A stretch of DNA of 64,000 nucleotides from Prosthecobacter algae (lineage in GTDB: Bacteria > Verrucomicrobiota > Verrucomicrobiia > Verrucomicrobiales > Verrucomicrobiaceae), in assembly GCF_039542385.1 (NCBI RefSeq), contig NZ_BAABIA010000009.1:62001-126000 (forward strand), in the 5' to 3' direction. Made by a program: the position numbers and the translations under genes. Below are positions 55,566 through 64,000 of the stretch, piece by piece (the first letter of the stretch is position 1; the number at the start of each line of letters is the position of its first letter). A model generated the notes under the pieces. It was not told the origin of the DNA and did no database searches. It worked only from the letters and a program-made list of their open reading frames with translations.

Positions 55566-57776
55566 ATGCAGCTCCAAGTCCGATTCATAGCCTGGATGAC
55601 CTTCTTGTTCGCGAGTGCGATCCATGGAGCCGGTTCTCCCCGCCCACTGAACTTCATCAACGATGTGCAGCCCATCTTAACCAAGGCCGACTGCAACACT
55701 GGCGGCTGCCACGCCAAGGCAGGCATGGGCCAGCGCGGCTTCCGTCTTTCGCTGCTGGGTTTTGAGCCTGAAGAAGATTACGAACACATCGTCAAGGAAA
55801 GCAAAGGTCGACGTGTCTTCCCACCAGCCCCCGAGCAAAGCCTGCTGGTGATGAAAGCCGCCAACATCGTGCCTCACGGTGGCGGTAAAAAACTGGAGCC
55901 TAACTCCGAAGAGTACAAGACCTTGGTCCGCTGGATCAGCGAAGGCATGCCGTATGCCCAGCCCACAGATCCTAAGGTAACCAGCATTGAGGTGGAGCCT
56001 AAACGCCTTTCAATGAAGGTGCATACGGGCCAGCAACTGAAAGTCACCGCCCGTTACTCCGATGGCAGCACGCGCGATGTCACCCACATGGCCCTCTATG
56101 AGGCCAATGACAAAAGCATGGCCGAGGCTGACCACCACGGACACGTCAAGACCCTGGACATCCCCGGCAATGTGGCCGTGATGGTGCGCTATTCCGGCCT
56201 TGTCTCTGTTTTCAGTGTTTCCATTCCGCTGGGAGCCCCAGTGGAGATACTCCCGCCAGAGAAGAACTTCATTGACCGTTATGTCTTCGCCAATCTGAAG
56301 CAAATCGGGGTTCCGCCCTCTGCGCTTTGTGATGACTCCACCTTTCTCCGTCGTGTCTCGCTGGATATCGCGGGTCGGCTGCCGACTCTCGAAGAAACCA
56401 AGACTTTTCTCAGCAGCAAGGAAGTCAACAAGCGGGACCTCCTCATCGAGTCTCTGCTCAGCAGCCCCGACTATGCAGACTACTTTGCCAACAAGTGGAC
56501 AGCCATGCTGAAAAACAAACGGGATGATGCCGCCGACATCACCGCCAATTTTGCCTTCCATGCCTGGATGCGCGACAGCCTCCTGGCGAACAAAAAGTAT
56601 GACGAGATCGTTCGCCAGATCCTCGCCTCCACGGGCACCATCGTTTCGAATCCTCCCGTGGCCTGGTACAAACGGGTCAAGGAACCCACACAGCAACTGG
56701 AGGACGTGGCCCAGCTTTTCCTCGGCGTGCGCATGCAGTGCGCCCAGTGCCATCATCACCCGTTTGAGCGCTGGAGCCAGCACGACTACTACAGTCTATC
56801 AGCCTTCTTCAGCCAGGTCGGCCGCAAGCCCACGGCCATCGCTGGGGAGGACCTCATCTTCCACAAACGTGGCATTGCCCAGACTGAAAATAAAAAGACT
56901 CGTCAGCCCGTGAAACCTGCTGCGCTCGGCAGCGACACTCTTGATATTCCTGCCGATGAAGATCCGCGCCTGAAACTGGCGGATTGGATGAGCCAACCGT
57001 CCAACCCATTCTTTGCCAAATCCCTCACCAACCGTTACTGGAAACACTTTTTCAAACGGGGCCTGGTCGAGCCTGAAGATGACATCCGGGATACCAATCC
57101 AGCCACGAATCCCGAACTGCTGGATGCCCTAGCCAAACACTTTATTGAGAGTGGTTTCGATCTGAAGGCCGTCGTCCGGGTCATCACTCAAAGTCATACC
57201 TACCAGCTTTCGGCCATGCCCAATGAGCACAATGCGGTGGATCGCCAGAACTTCTCCCACTACTATCCCAAACGCATGCAGGCAGAGGTGCTGCTGGATG
57301 CCATGGACCTCATCACAGGTGCCAAGTCCGACTTTGCCGACCTGCCTCCAGGCACCCGCGCCATCTCCCTGCCAGACAACAGCTACAACCGCGCCTCCGC
57401 CTTCCTCAAAGTCTTTGGCCGTCCAGAAGGTGCCAGTGTGTGTGAATGCGAGCGCGTGCAGTCGGCCAGCCTCGCCCAGAGCCTGCACCTGATGAATGCC
57501 TCGGATGTGAAGGCCAAGCTGGTGACTAACAATGGCCGTGCCGATGTGCTTTCGAAGGCGGAAATACCGGAGCCCAAACGCATCCGCGAGCTGTACCTAG
57601 CCGCCTTTTCGCGTGAGCCTACCGCCGATGAAGTGCGCATCGCTGAGACTCACTTAGCCAAGCCTCGTGCCGATGCCCAAGGCAAAGCTCTGGACTCCCA
57701 AAGAGCACGCCGACAAGGGTACGAAGATTTGATCTGGGCCCTGCTGAATACCAAAGAGTTTCTCTACAACCACTAA
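55566..57776 (+). CDS. Exported cytochrome with DUF1549 and DUF1553 domains
   Basis: A 736-residue secreted protein. Signal peptide (1-22); PSCyt1-like haem module with CNTGGCH (Cys43-Cys48-His49, a CX4CH variant) then GMGQRGFRLSLLG; a Big-2-like immunoglobulin domain (about 130-225); the DUF1549 domain (about 230-430) including CAQCHHHPFERW, a second possible haem site of CXXCH type near 392-396; and the DUF1553 domain (about 465-725) ending DLIWALLNTKEFLYNH. Only found in PVC and related phyla as large families; reaction unknown. Start at 55566 opens the signal peptide; a long upstream in-frame extension overlaps the preceding gene and is not coding. Confidence 0.88.
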   Translation: MQLQVRFIAWMTFLFASAIHGAGSPRPLNFINDVQPILTKADCNTGGCHAKAGMGQRGFRLSLLGFEPEEDYEHIVKESKGRRVFPPAPEQSLLVMKAANIVPHGGGKKLEPNSEEYKTLVRWISEGMPYAQPTDPKVTSIEVEPKRLSMKVHTGQQLKVTARYSDGSTRDVTHMALYEANDKSMAEADHHGHVKTLDIPGNVAVMVRYSGLVSVFSVSIPLGAPVEILPPEKNFIDRYVFANLKQIGVPPSALCDDSTFLRRVSLDIAGRLPTLEETKTFLSSKEVNKRDLLIESLLSSPDYADYFANKWTAMLKNKRDDAADITANFAFHAWMRDSLLANKKYDEIVRQILASTGTIVSNPPVAWYKRVKEPTQQLEDVAQLFLGVRMQCAQCHHHPFERWSQHDYYSLSAFFSQVGRKPTAIAGEDLIFHKRGIAQTENKKTRQPVKPAALGSDTLDIPADEDPRLKLADWMSQPSNPFFAKSLTNRYWKHFFKRGLVEPEDDIRDTNPATNPELLDALAKHFIESGFDLKAVVRVITQSHTYQLSAMPNEHNAVDRQNFSHYYPKRMQAEVLLDAMDLITGAKSDFADLPPGTRAISLPDNSYNRASAFLKVFGRPEGASVCECERVQSASLAQSLHLMNASDVKAKLVTNNGRADVLSKAEIPEPKRIRELYLAAFSREPTADEVRIAETHLAKPRADAQGKALDSQRARRQGYEDLIWALLNTKEFLYNH

Positions 57777-57781
57777 CCGCC

Positions 57782-60025
57782 ATGCTTCTCAAAACATCCT
57801 TTTCAGCCGCACTGGCCACCTTAGGCCTTGCACTAGCTGGCACTTCCCCCGCCCAGCAGGTTACCCTTCCCTTACCACACCTGCTCACCCTCATGCCGAT
57901 GGGAGGCCAGGCTGGCAGCCAGATCGAAGTGACATTGAGCAGTGAGTCGGTGGAGGACATCAGCGCCCTGCTTTTTTCTCATCCCAAAATCACCGCACAA
58001 CCGCTCACGGGCCCGGACGGCAAAGCTCTGCCAAACAAGTTCAAGGTCAGCATCGCAGCCGATGTTCCTCCTGGCGTCTATGATGCACGGGTCATCTCCC
58101 GTCTCGGAGTCTCCTCTGTCCGCGCCTTTTCCGTTAGCCAACTGCCAGAGATCACCCGCAGCAAGCCTAACAACACGCTCGAAACAGCGATGGCTCTTCC
58201 CGCGAACTCCATCTGCAATGCAACGATGACCAAACGTGCTGTGGATTTTTATGCCTTTGAAGGCAAAAAAGGTCAACGTGTAGCCGTGGACTGCGCCGCT
58301 ATCGGCATTGATTCCAGACTGACTCCGGTGGTGATTTTGGCCGATGCCCAGGGCCGTGATCTCATGGTCAATCGCACGGGTGGAGTGCTGGACTTCACCC
58401 CACCTGAGAATGGACGTTACCACATCAAGGTAAGCGACCTCACCTTCCAAGGAGGCGAACGGCACTTTTATCGGCTGGCTCTTCAGGAAGTGGCCCAGAA
58501 CGTCCCTGCCCCGCGCCAGCCACAGACTCAAACCGTGAGCGCCATGTCCTGGCCACCTATGAATCTAGCCGCTAAGGCAACAGCACAGGAAACTGAGCCT
58601 AACAATCAAGCTGTCCAAGCCCAAAAGATCGCCCTCCCCTGCGACCTCGCAGGCAGCTTTTTCCCCGCAGCCGATGTGGATACCTATGAATTCACTGCCA
58701 AAAAAGGCGAAGTTTGGTGGGTGGAGGTGGCCTCTGAGCGTCTTGGTTTAAACACAGACCCTTTTGTCCTGGTGCAGCATGTCACCCAGACCGCAGGCAA
58801 GGAAACCCTCAGCGACGTGGCAGAGCTTTACGACATCGCCCCGCCAATGAAGGTCTCCACCAATGGGTACTCCTACGATGGCCCGCCCTATGATGCAGGC
58901 TCTCCCGACGTGAATGGCAAATTTGAGATCAAGGAAGATGGAACCTATCGGCTCCAAGTGCGTGATCTCTTCGGCGGGACACGCAGCGAGGCAGGCAATA
59001 TTTACCGGCTCATTGTGCGCCAAGCCACACCGGATTTTTCTTTGGCCGCCTGGGCTGTGCACATGACCTTACGCAATGGAGACCGCTCCGCCCTTTCCAA
59101 ACCCATGGCCCTTCGCGCGGGTGAGTCTCGCGCTTTTGAGGTCGTGGTTCAGCGGCGCGATGGCTTCGACGGCGACATCCACATTGCCATGGATAACCTG
59201 CCCGCTGGTGTGACTGCGGAGGGCCTCAAAATTGCCAAAGGCAAGTCGATGGGTCATCTCATCCTCAGCGCCTCTCATGATGCTAAACCCGGCTTTACCA
59301 TCGCAAACCTGTTTGGCCGAGCCATGGTAAATGGCAAGGAAGTCACCCGCCCATGCCGTCTTGCCAGCATGGAATGGCCTGTAAAGGATGCGAAAGGCGA
59401 GATCCCAGCCCCGCGCCTGATGGCGGACATTCCTGTCTCTGTGACGGACTCTGAGCACGCACCCATCACCATCGAAGTGGCTGAACACAAAGTGTGGGAA
59501 GCTAAGGTGGGCGAGACGCTGAATATCCCGCTGAAGATCACTTGGCACAACGAATTTACGGGCACTTCAATCAAGCTGAAGGCCTATGGAGAAGGCTTCA
59601 CTACACTCAAAGAAGTGGATATTCCCGTCAAGGCCACCACCGCTGAACTGACCTTGGATTTAGCTGCGTTGAAAACAGCCCCCGGTGACTATACCTTTGC
59701 CCTTTATGGCAGTGGAGTGAGCAAGTACCGCTACAACCCTGCGACTGTACCGTTGATGGAGGCCGAACAAAAGAAGGCAGAACAACTGGCCACCACGGCG
59801 GCTGCCAAAGCTAAAAAACTGGCTGCCACCGATGCCCAAGCCGCCAAGGTCGCAGCAGAAAAACAGAAGCAAGCCGAGGCCCTCATGGCAGATGCCGTGA
59901 AGCGCATGAAATCCGTCAGCGCTGTCGCTGAACCGAAGGACACTGTGGACATCATCGTCTCTCGGCCCATCCACATCTCGGTCAAGGCTGCCACGGGGGT
60001 AGCTATCTCCACCGCTAAACCGTAA
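57782..60025 (+). CDS. Exported PPC-domain protein
   Basis: A 747-residue secreted protein, signal peptide MLLKTSFSAALATLGLALAGTSPAQQ. Two bacterial pre-peptidase C-terminal-like (PPC) jelly-roll modules are visible (about 130-240 with YAFEGKKGQRVAVDC and 280-420 with YEFTAKKGEVWWVEV), followed by Ig-like strands. No protease domain can be seen. The last ~90 residues are Ala/Lys/Gln-rich and helical (about 660-715) before a strand-rich end. It lies five bases after the DUF1549 gene, four bases before the WD40 gene. Usually found beside DUF1549/DUF1553 genes; its role is not known. Confidence 0.82.
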   Translation: MLLKTSFSAALATLGLALAGTSPAQQVTLPLPHLLTLMPMGGQAGSQIEVTLSSESVEDISALLFSHPKITAQPLTGPDGKALPNKFKVSIAADVPPGVYDARVISRLGVSSVRAFSVSQLPEITRSKPNNTLETAMALPANSICNATMTKRAVDFYAFEGKKGQRVAVDCAAIGIDSRLTPVVILADAQGRDLMVNRTGGVLDFTPPENGRYHIKVSDLTFQGGERHFYRLALQEVAQNVPAPRQPQTQTVSAMSWPPMNLAAKATAQETEPNNQAVQAQKIALPCDLAGSFFPAADVDTYEFTAKKGEVWWVEVASERLGLNTDPFVLVQHVTQTAGKETLSDVAELYDIAPPMKVSTNGYSYDGPPYDAGSPDVNGKFEIKEDGTYRLQVRDLFGGTRSEAGNIYRLIVRQATPDFSLAAWAVHMTLRNGDRSALSKPMALRAGESRAFEVVVQRRDGFDGDIHIAMDNLPAGVTAEGLKIAKGKSMGHLILSASHDAKPGFTIANLFGRAMVNGKEVTRPCRLASMEWPVKDAKGEIPAPRLMADIPVSVTDSEHAPITIEVAEHKVWEAKVGETLNIPLKITWHNEFTGTSIKLKAYGEGFTTLKEVDIPVKATTAELTLDLAALKTAPGDYTFALYGSGVSKYRYNPATVPLMEAEQKKAEQLATTAAAKAKKLAATDAQAAKVAAEKQKQAEALMADAVKRMKSVSAVAEPKDTVDIIVSRPIHISVKAATGVAISTAKP

Positions 60026-60029
60026 CCCT

Positions 60030-62327
60030 ATGTCTGTGAAATTACTTCCCCTTATCGCATTCGCAGCAGCCTCTCAGGGCATGTCTGGGGAGCTCGACTT
60101 TTATCAAGACATCCATCCTTTTCTCAAAGCCAACTGCATCTCCTGCCACAACAAGACCACCACCAAGGCGGACCTGGACATGGAGACTCCAGAGATGATG
60201 AAAAAAGGCGGCGAGTCCGGCCCCAGCATCATTCCAGGCAAAGGTGCCGAAAGCCTCGTGGTGCTGGCCTCCCTGCATCAAAACGATTTAGAGATGCCTC
60301 CCGCTAACAACAAATCGGGTGCCGTCAATCTCACGCCGAAGGAAGTGGCGATGCTGACCCAGTGGATCAATGAGGGAGCAAAGAGTTCCACCCAGCAGCA
60401 GCGCACCGTCGCCTGGCAACCTCTCGCCGCAGGCATACATCCCATCTACAGTGTGGCCGTGAGCCAAGATGGACGCTATGCCGCTTGCGGCAGGTCTAAC
60501 CAAATTTTCGTTTACGATCTGGCCACCCGCCAATTCATCACTCAGATCACAGATCCGAATTTGAAAGACGGTACGGCACATCGTGCCATGGTTCAGTCCC
60601 TAGCCTTCAGCACGGATGGCACACGTCTCGCTAGCGGGAGTTTCCGAGAAGTCAAAATCTGGCATCTTGCCCCCACTCAAGCCACTCCACTGCCAGCCCA
60701 GGCAGTAAGTCCTATCGAAGCCGCCGTTCTAAAAAAGCTGGCCGATGCAGCCAAAACGACCTTCACCAGCCATACCGCTACCGGTGATGGAAAACAGATC
60801 GCCACAGGCTGTGCCGATGGCTCCGTGCGTGTCTGGGATGCTGTAACGGCAAAGCCATTGATTGAACTTCGCGGCACGGTTGCGCTCGCCAAGAAAACCG
60901 CCGAGCTGAACTGGGCTGTTGCAGCACAGGGTTTAGAGCAAGCCTTTCACAAAGCTGAGAACACCAAAATCGAAGCGCAGAACAAAGCCCTGGATGAGCT
61001 TCTCAAAAAGGCCAATGAAGCCATCGTGGCCATGAAGAAAGTTCTTCCAGAAAAGCAGAAAGGACTCAAGCCTGCGACGGATGCCAAAGCTGCCGCCAAA
61101 AAAGGAGTGGACGAAGTCCAGGCCAAAATAGCCGCCCTGCCCGGAGGCAAGGCCTATGCTGGCCATGAAAAACAGCTCAAGGATGCCCAGGACAAACTCA
61201 TCACCGCCACCACCGCAGAGACTTCTGTCCTCTCAGCCATTTCCGCAGCCGACAGCAATGTCAAAGATGCCGAGGAAGAGGTGCAGCGCATCACGGCCTC
61301 CAAAAGCAAAAACGCCACCACTCTGACTTCAGGAAACACGGCCATCGAAGCTTCAAAAAAGATCCAGGACAAAGCCACCGCTGAATTAGCCGCGCTGAAG
61401 CTGATCAAGAGCACCGCCAAGCCTCTGGCCCTGGCTTTTTCCACTGATGCCCAACGAGTCGCGGCTTGGTTTGATGACCGCACCCTGCGCGTCTGGGCCG
61501 TGGCTTCGGGTCAACCTCTGGCGGAGGAAACGGCCACGGCATCTCCCACCACCACCTTAGTCCAGGCTGCTGACGGCTCCTTTATCGCCAGCCAAACCGT
61601 GCAGATCCATGCGGGGGCCACACCACGGTGGGCACTGGAGCGGACACTGGGCGGCGACCAGGCCCCGCAGGTGTTTGCAGATCGCGTCAATGCCGTGACC
61701 TTCAGTCCGGATGGCAAGACCTTGGCCACAGGCGGCGGTGAGCTGTCTCGCTCTGGAGACATCCTGCTTTTTGATGTTCTGACGGGCAAGGCGACTCAAA
61801 GCTGGAAAGACCGCCATGAAGATGCGGTGCTGAGCCTCGATTTTTCCCCGGACGGCAAGCGCCTAGCTTCTGGAGCTTCGGACAAGATCGCCAAAGTCAC
61901 AGATGTGAGTACGGGAAAACAAGTGAACCTCTTCGAAGGTCACACCCATCACGTCATGTGCGTGGACTTCCGTGCCGATGGTCGAGTGCTAGCCACCGCA
62001 GGTGCAGATGGGGTGGTGATGACTTGGGACATGAACCTCGGCGAACGCAAAAAGAAGATCGAAGGCTGGACCAAGGAGGTCACCTCCCTCCAATACATCG
62101 GCGCAACCAATCAACTCATCACCGCCGCTGGAGACAATCTAGTGCGAGTGGTGACGGATGAAGGCGCGCAGGTCCGCTCCATCGCGAATCTGCCCAATTT
62201 CATGCAAGCCGCCGCCAGCACGCCCAGCGGGGCCTTGTTCATCGCTGGCGGTGAAGACAGCCTGCTGCGTCTGTGGGACGGTGCCAGCGGCAAAGAACTC
62301 GCTTCGTTTGGGGCCAATTCACCTTAA
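60030..62327 (+). CDS. Exported cytochrome-WD40 protein with internal coiled coil
   Basis: A 765-residue protein: short signal region (1-19); PSCyt1-like haem module (about 20-115) with CISCHNKTTTKADLDMET (CXXCH haem site) and ALVVLASLHQNDLEMPP; WD40-like blades (about 135-285, for example GRYAACGRSNQIFVYDLA, KQIATGCADGSVRVWDAV); a long coiled-coil insertion (about 290-470) rich in Ala, Lys, Glu; and more WD40 blades (about 475-765, e.g. VLATAGADGVVMTWD). It is an unusual split propeller. Partner of the DUF1501 gene downstream. The function is unproven. Confidence 0.85.
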   Translation: MSVKLLPLIAFAAASQGMSGELDFYQDIHPFLKANCISCHNKTTTKADLDMETPEMMKKGGESGPSIIPGKGAESLVVLASLHQNDLEMPPANNKSGAVNLTPKEVAMLTQWINEGAKSSTQQQRTVAWQPLAAGIHPIYSVAVSQDGRYAACGRSNQIFVYDLATRQFITQITDPNLKDGTAHRAMVQSLAFSTDGTRLASGSFREVKIWHLAPTQATPLPAQAVSPIEAAVLKKLADAAKTTFTSHTATGDGKQIATGCADGSVRVWDAVTAKPLIELRGTVALAKKTAELNWAVAAQGLEQAFHKAENTKIEAQNKALDELLKKANEAIVAMKKVLPEKQKGLKPATDAKAAAKKGVDEVQAKIAALPGGKAYAGHEKQLKDAQDKLITATTAETSVLSAISAADSNVKDAEEEVQRITASKSKNATTLTSGNTAIEASKKIQDKATAELAALKLIKSTAKPLALAFSTDAQRVAAWFDDRTLRVWAVASGQPLAEETATASPTTTLVQAADGSFIASQTVQIHAGATPRWALERTLGGDQAPQVFADRVNAVTFSPDGKTLATGGGELSRSGDILLFDVLTGKATQSWKDRHEDAVLSLDFSPDGKRLASGASDKIAKVTDVSTGKQVNLFEGHTHHVMCVDFRADGRVLATAGADGVVMTWDMNLGERKKKIEGWTKEVTSLQYIGATNQLITAAGDNLVRVVTDEGAQVRSIANLPNFMQAAASTPSGALFIAGGEDSLLRLWDGASGKELASFGANSP

Positions 62328-62403
62328 AGAGCAATTCTCACCTTTTGGTTATCCCGGCTCACATAGGCCGATAAAGTCTCGTTCTATCACACGTTTTTTT
62401 CTC

Positions 62404-63828
62404 ATGTCATCGCTTCTTGAATCCCCCTCGATCATCCGCTGTGCGGGCCCCCAATTTTCTCGTCGAGGATTCATGCAGATCGGCCTCACAGGCTTTGCCT
62501 CTCTTGGGCTTCCGGGGCTGATGCGTCTGCGGGCCGAAAATGCGCTGAAACCGCAGAGCGAGCGCACCGCCGTGATCATGGTCTGGCTGCCTGGGGGCCT
62601 CTCCCACGTGGATTCGTACGATCCCAAACCTGACATCGGCAGCGAGTATCGCGGACCGTTTAAAACCATCAGTACCAAAGTGCCTGGCACCCAGTTCACT
62701 GAACTGATGCCCATGCAGGCCAAGATTGCAGACAAGTTCACCGTCCTCCGCTCCATGAACCAGAAAGCTGGCGGGCACCCTGCCGGATCCATGCAGATGC
62801 TTTCTGGAGATTCCGATGAAAGGGACAAGCCCAAACCCCGCTTGCCTGACTGGATGTCTGTGGCGCATTACCTTCGCTCCAAAAACAGCAAACGCTCGAA
62901 TCCGCTGCCTAACTACATCGGTGTCAATCCGCCCCTGGAATACAATGGCCCCGCCTATCTGGGCGATGCCTATGCCCCCTTTGGGGTCAGTGATGACCCG
63001 AACCGCCCCAACTTCCAGGTGCCAAATATCGGCCTTTCCGATGATGCTGAGATGAAGCGCCTCAGTGACCGTGTGGCCCTGCGCAAAAGCCTAGACAAGA
63101 TGGAGCGTGCCTTTGATCGCGAGGGCGAATTGGGAGCTTTGGATGAATTTGAATCTCAAGCCGTCACCCTGCTTACCAATCCCCAGACCCGCGATGCCTT
63201 TGACCTCAGTAAAGAAGACACTCGCACACGGGACCGTTATGGCCGCAACCGCTGGGGCCAGCAACTCTTGCTCGCCCGACGTCTCGTGGAGTCAGGCGTG
63301 GAGATCGTCACCAGCAGCCTCAGCGGCCCCCTCTGCGGTCGAGTGAGTAATTGGGATGACCATGCGGTGAACCATCACCAGTTTGAAGCCCTGCGTTTCC
63401 GCATGCCCAACTATGATCGCGCCGTCTCGGCTCTGATTGAAGACATCTACGCTCGCGGTCTCAGCAAGCGGGTACTCGTCGTCGTCACGGGTGAGTTCGG
63501 TCGCACACCGAAGATCAGCTTTGACCGCAGCACTGGTGCTGGGGATGCAAGTGCCCCCGCAGGCACTTTGCAGCCAGGTCGCGACCACTGGCCACGCGCC
63601 TTTTCAAACATCTGGGCAGGTGGCAATATCCAGACTGGCGGCATTATTGGCGCCACGGACAAGCGTGGTGAAGACGTCATCGAGCGCCCATGCGGACCGG
63701 GTGATTTCCTCGCCACTATCTATCACCACCTCGGCATTGATTCGTCCAAAGTCACCATCAATGACTTCAACGGGCGCCCCACGCCCATCGTGGATCATGG
63801 CAAGCCCATCCCAGAATTGATCGCTTAA
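62404..63828 (+). CDS. Tat-exported DUF1501 protein
   Basis: A 474-residue protein. The N-terminus has a twin-arginine signal (SRRGFMQIGLTGFASLGLPG), so it is exported folded, often with a cofactor. The DUF1501 core starts AVIMVWLPGGLSHVDSYDPK and runs through TVLRSMNQKAGGHPAGS, DHAVNHHQFEALRFR, VLVVVTGEFGRTPKI and GRDHWPRAFSNIWAGG, a fold related to the alkaline phosphatase/sulfatase superfamily with conserved Asp/His metal-type residues. DUF1501 proteins regularly pair with DUF1549/PSCyt genes. An upstream in-frame lead of 82 codons overlaps the preceding gene and is rejected. Confidence 0.88.
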   Translation: MSSLLESPSIIRCAGPQFSRRGFMQIGLTGFASLGLPGLMRLRAENALKPQSERTAVIMVWLPGGLSHVDSYDPKPDIGSEYRGPFKTISTKVPGTQFTELMPMQAKIADKFTVLRSMNQKAGGHPAGSMQMLSGDSDERDKPKPRLPDWMSVAHYLRSKNSKRSNPLPNYIGVNPPLEYNGPAYLGDAYAPFGVSDDPNRPNFQVPNIGLSDDAEMKRLSDRVALRKSLDKMERAFDREGELGALDEFESQAVTLLTNPQTRDAFDLSKEDTRTRDRYGRNRWGQQLLLARRLVESGVEIVTSSLSGPLCGRVSNWDDHAVNHHQFEALRFRMPNYDRAVSALIEDIYARGLSKRVLVVVTGEFGRTPKISFDRSTGAGDASAPAGTLQPGRDHWPRAFSNIWAGGNIQTGGIIGATDKRGEDVIERPCGPGDFLATIYHHLGIDSSKVTINDFNGRPTPIVDHGKPIPELIA

Positions 63829-63882
63829 AACTTGCAGGCCAGTTGCAGATGCTAAGCTCGAGGGTTTGTTCTAGTTTTGATC

Positions 63883-64000
63883 ATGTCACACACTCTTCAG
63901 TTTGGCCCCTTAAGTTCAGCCGATCATGAGGCCGTCGCAGGCTTGCTTCACCGTTCCTTGGTCCAGTGGTATGAGAGCCGTCTTGGCCAAGGAGCCCGCT
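63883..64000 (+). CDS. Possible GNAT-family gene (partial, runs off window)
   Basis: An ATG at 63883 opens a frame continuing past the window end; the first 39 residues start MSHTLQFGPLSSADHEAVAG and continue with amphipathic helical sequence (LLHRSLVQWYESR), a pattern common at the start of GNAT-like acetyltransferases. This is a weak guess from a short fragment, and another family is possible. Confidence 0.35.
   Translation, partial: MSHTLQFGPLSSADHEAVAGLLHRSLVQWYESRLGQGAR

Noticed and set aside
62158..62403. Upstream in-frame extension of the DUF1501 gene
   Set aside because: It overlaps the WD40 gene and would bury the Tat signal internally.

Overview
The window comes from a Prosthecobacter-like member of the Verrucomicrobia (PVC superphylum). 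The decisive evidence is a contiguous bacterial tubulin operon (btubA-btubB-bklc), known essentially only from Prosthecobacter and close relatives. It is supported by typical PVC families (TIGR02604/TIGR02603 haem proteins, DUF1549/DUF1553 cytochromes, DUF1501 proteins). I infer the species to be close to P. dejongeii from the look of BtubB; this is unproven without alignment. There is no rRNA, CRISPR array, phage or insertion sequence.

Layout: 1-138 holds three back-to-back hairpins (REP-like). 139-4575 has argC-argJ, a DoxX-like protein, a TrmH-family methyltransferase and a HAD phosphatase. 4645-8441 (minus) is the tubulin operon: btubA, btubB, bklc and a fourth, overlapping 81-residue gene, preceded by an A+T-rich promoter region. 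8747-10692 has a beta-propeller protein and an alpha/beta hydrolase. 10768-23927 (minus) is the conserved expression block tRNA-Thr, tuf, tRNA-Trp, secE, nusG, rplK, rplA, rplJ, rplL, rpoB, rpoC, ending in a clear terminator.

24172-26972 holds small membrane, lipoprotein, GNAT and LysM/NlpC-like genes. 27038-31031 (minus) is an outer-membrane barrel plus an SsuABC-type transporter, divergent from an omega-amidase-like gene (31226). 32132-38067 (minus) is a PilN-PilO-PilP-PilQ-like (GspL-M-C-D-like) envelope assembly without its ATPase or pseudopilins. 38126-44710 (minus) is the rod-shape cluster mreB-mreC-mreD-PBP2-rng. 44993-52876 is housekeeping: recF, hisS, panE, a methyltransferase, a purine phosphorylase, folP, a YggS-family protein and an esterase.

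53008-63828 (plus) is a five-gene PVC cluster of exported proteins: haem-binding propeller, cytochrome/DUF1549, PPC-domain protein, cytochrome-WD40 with an internal coiled coil, and a Tat-exported DUF1501 protein. Its biochemical role is not established. The window ends inside a possible acetyltransferase gene.

The most striking content is the tubulin operon with its extra, possibly coupled, fourth gene; the window also encodes the actin homologue MreB. Most genes inspected have no clear Shine-Dalgarno sequence; btubB is an exception. Promoters were found by eye and are tentative.
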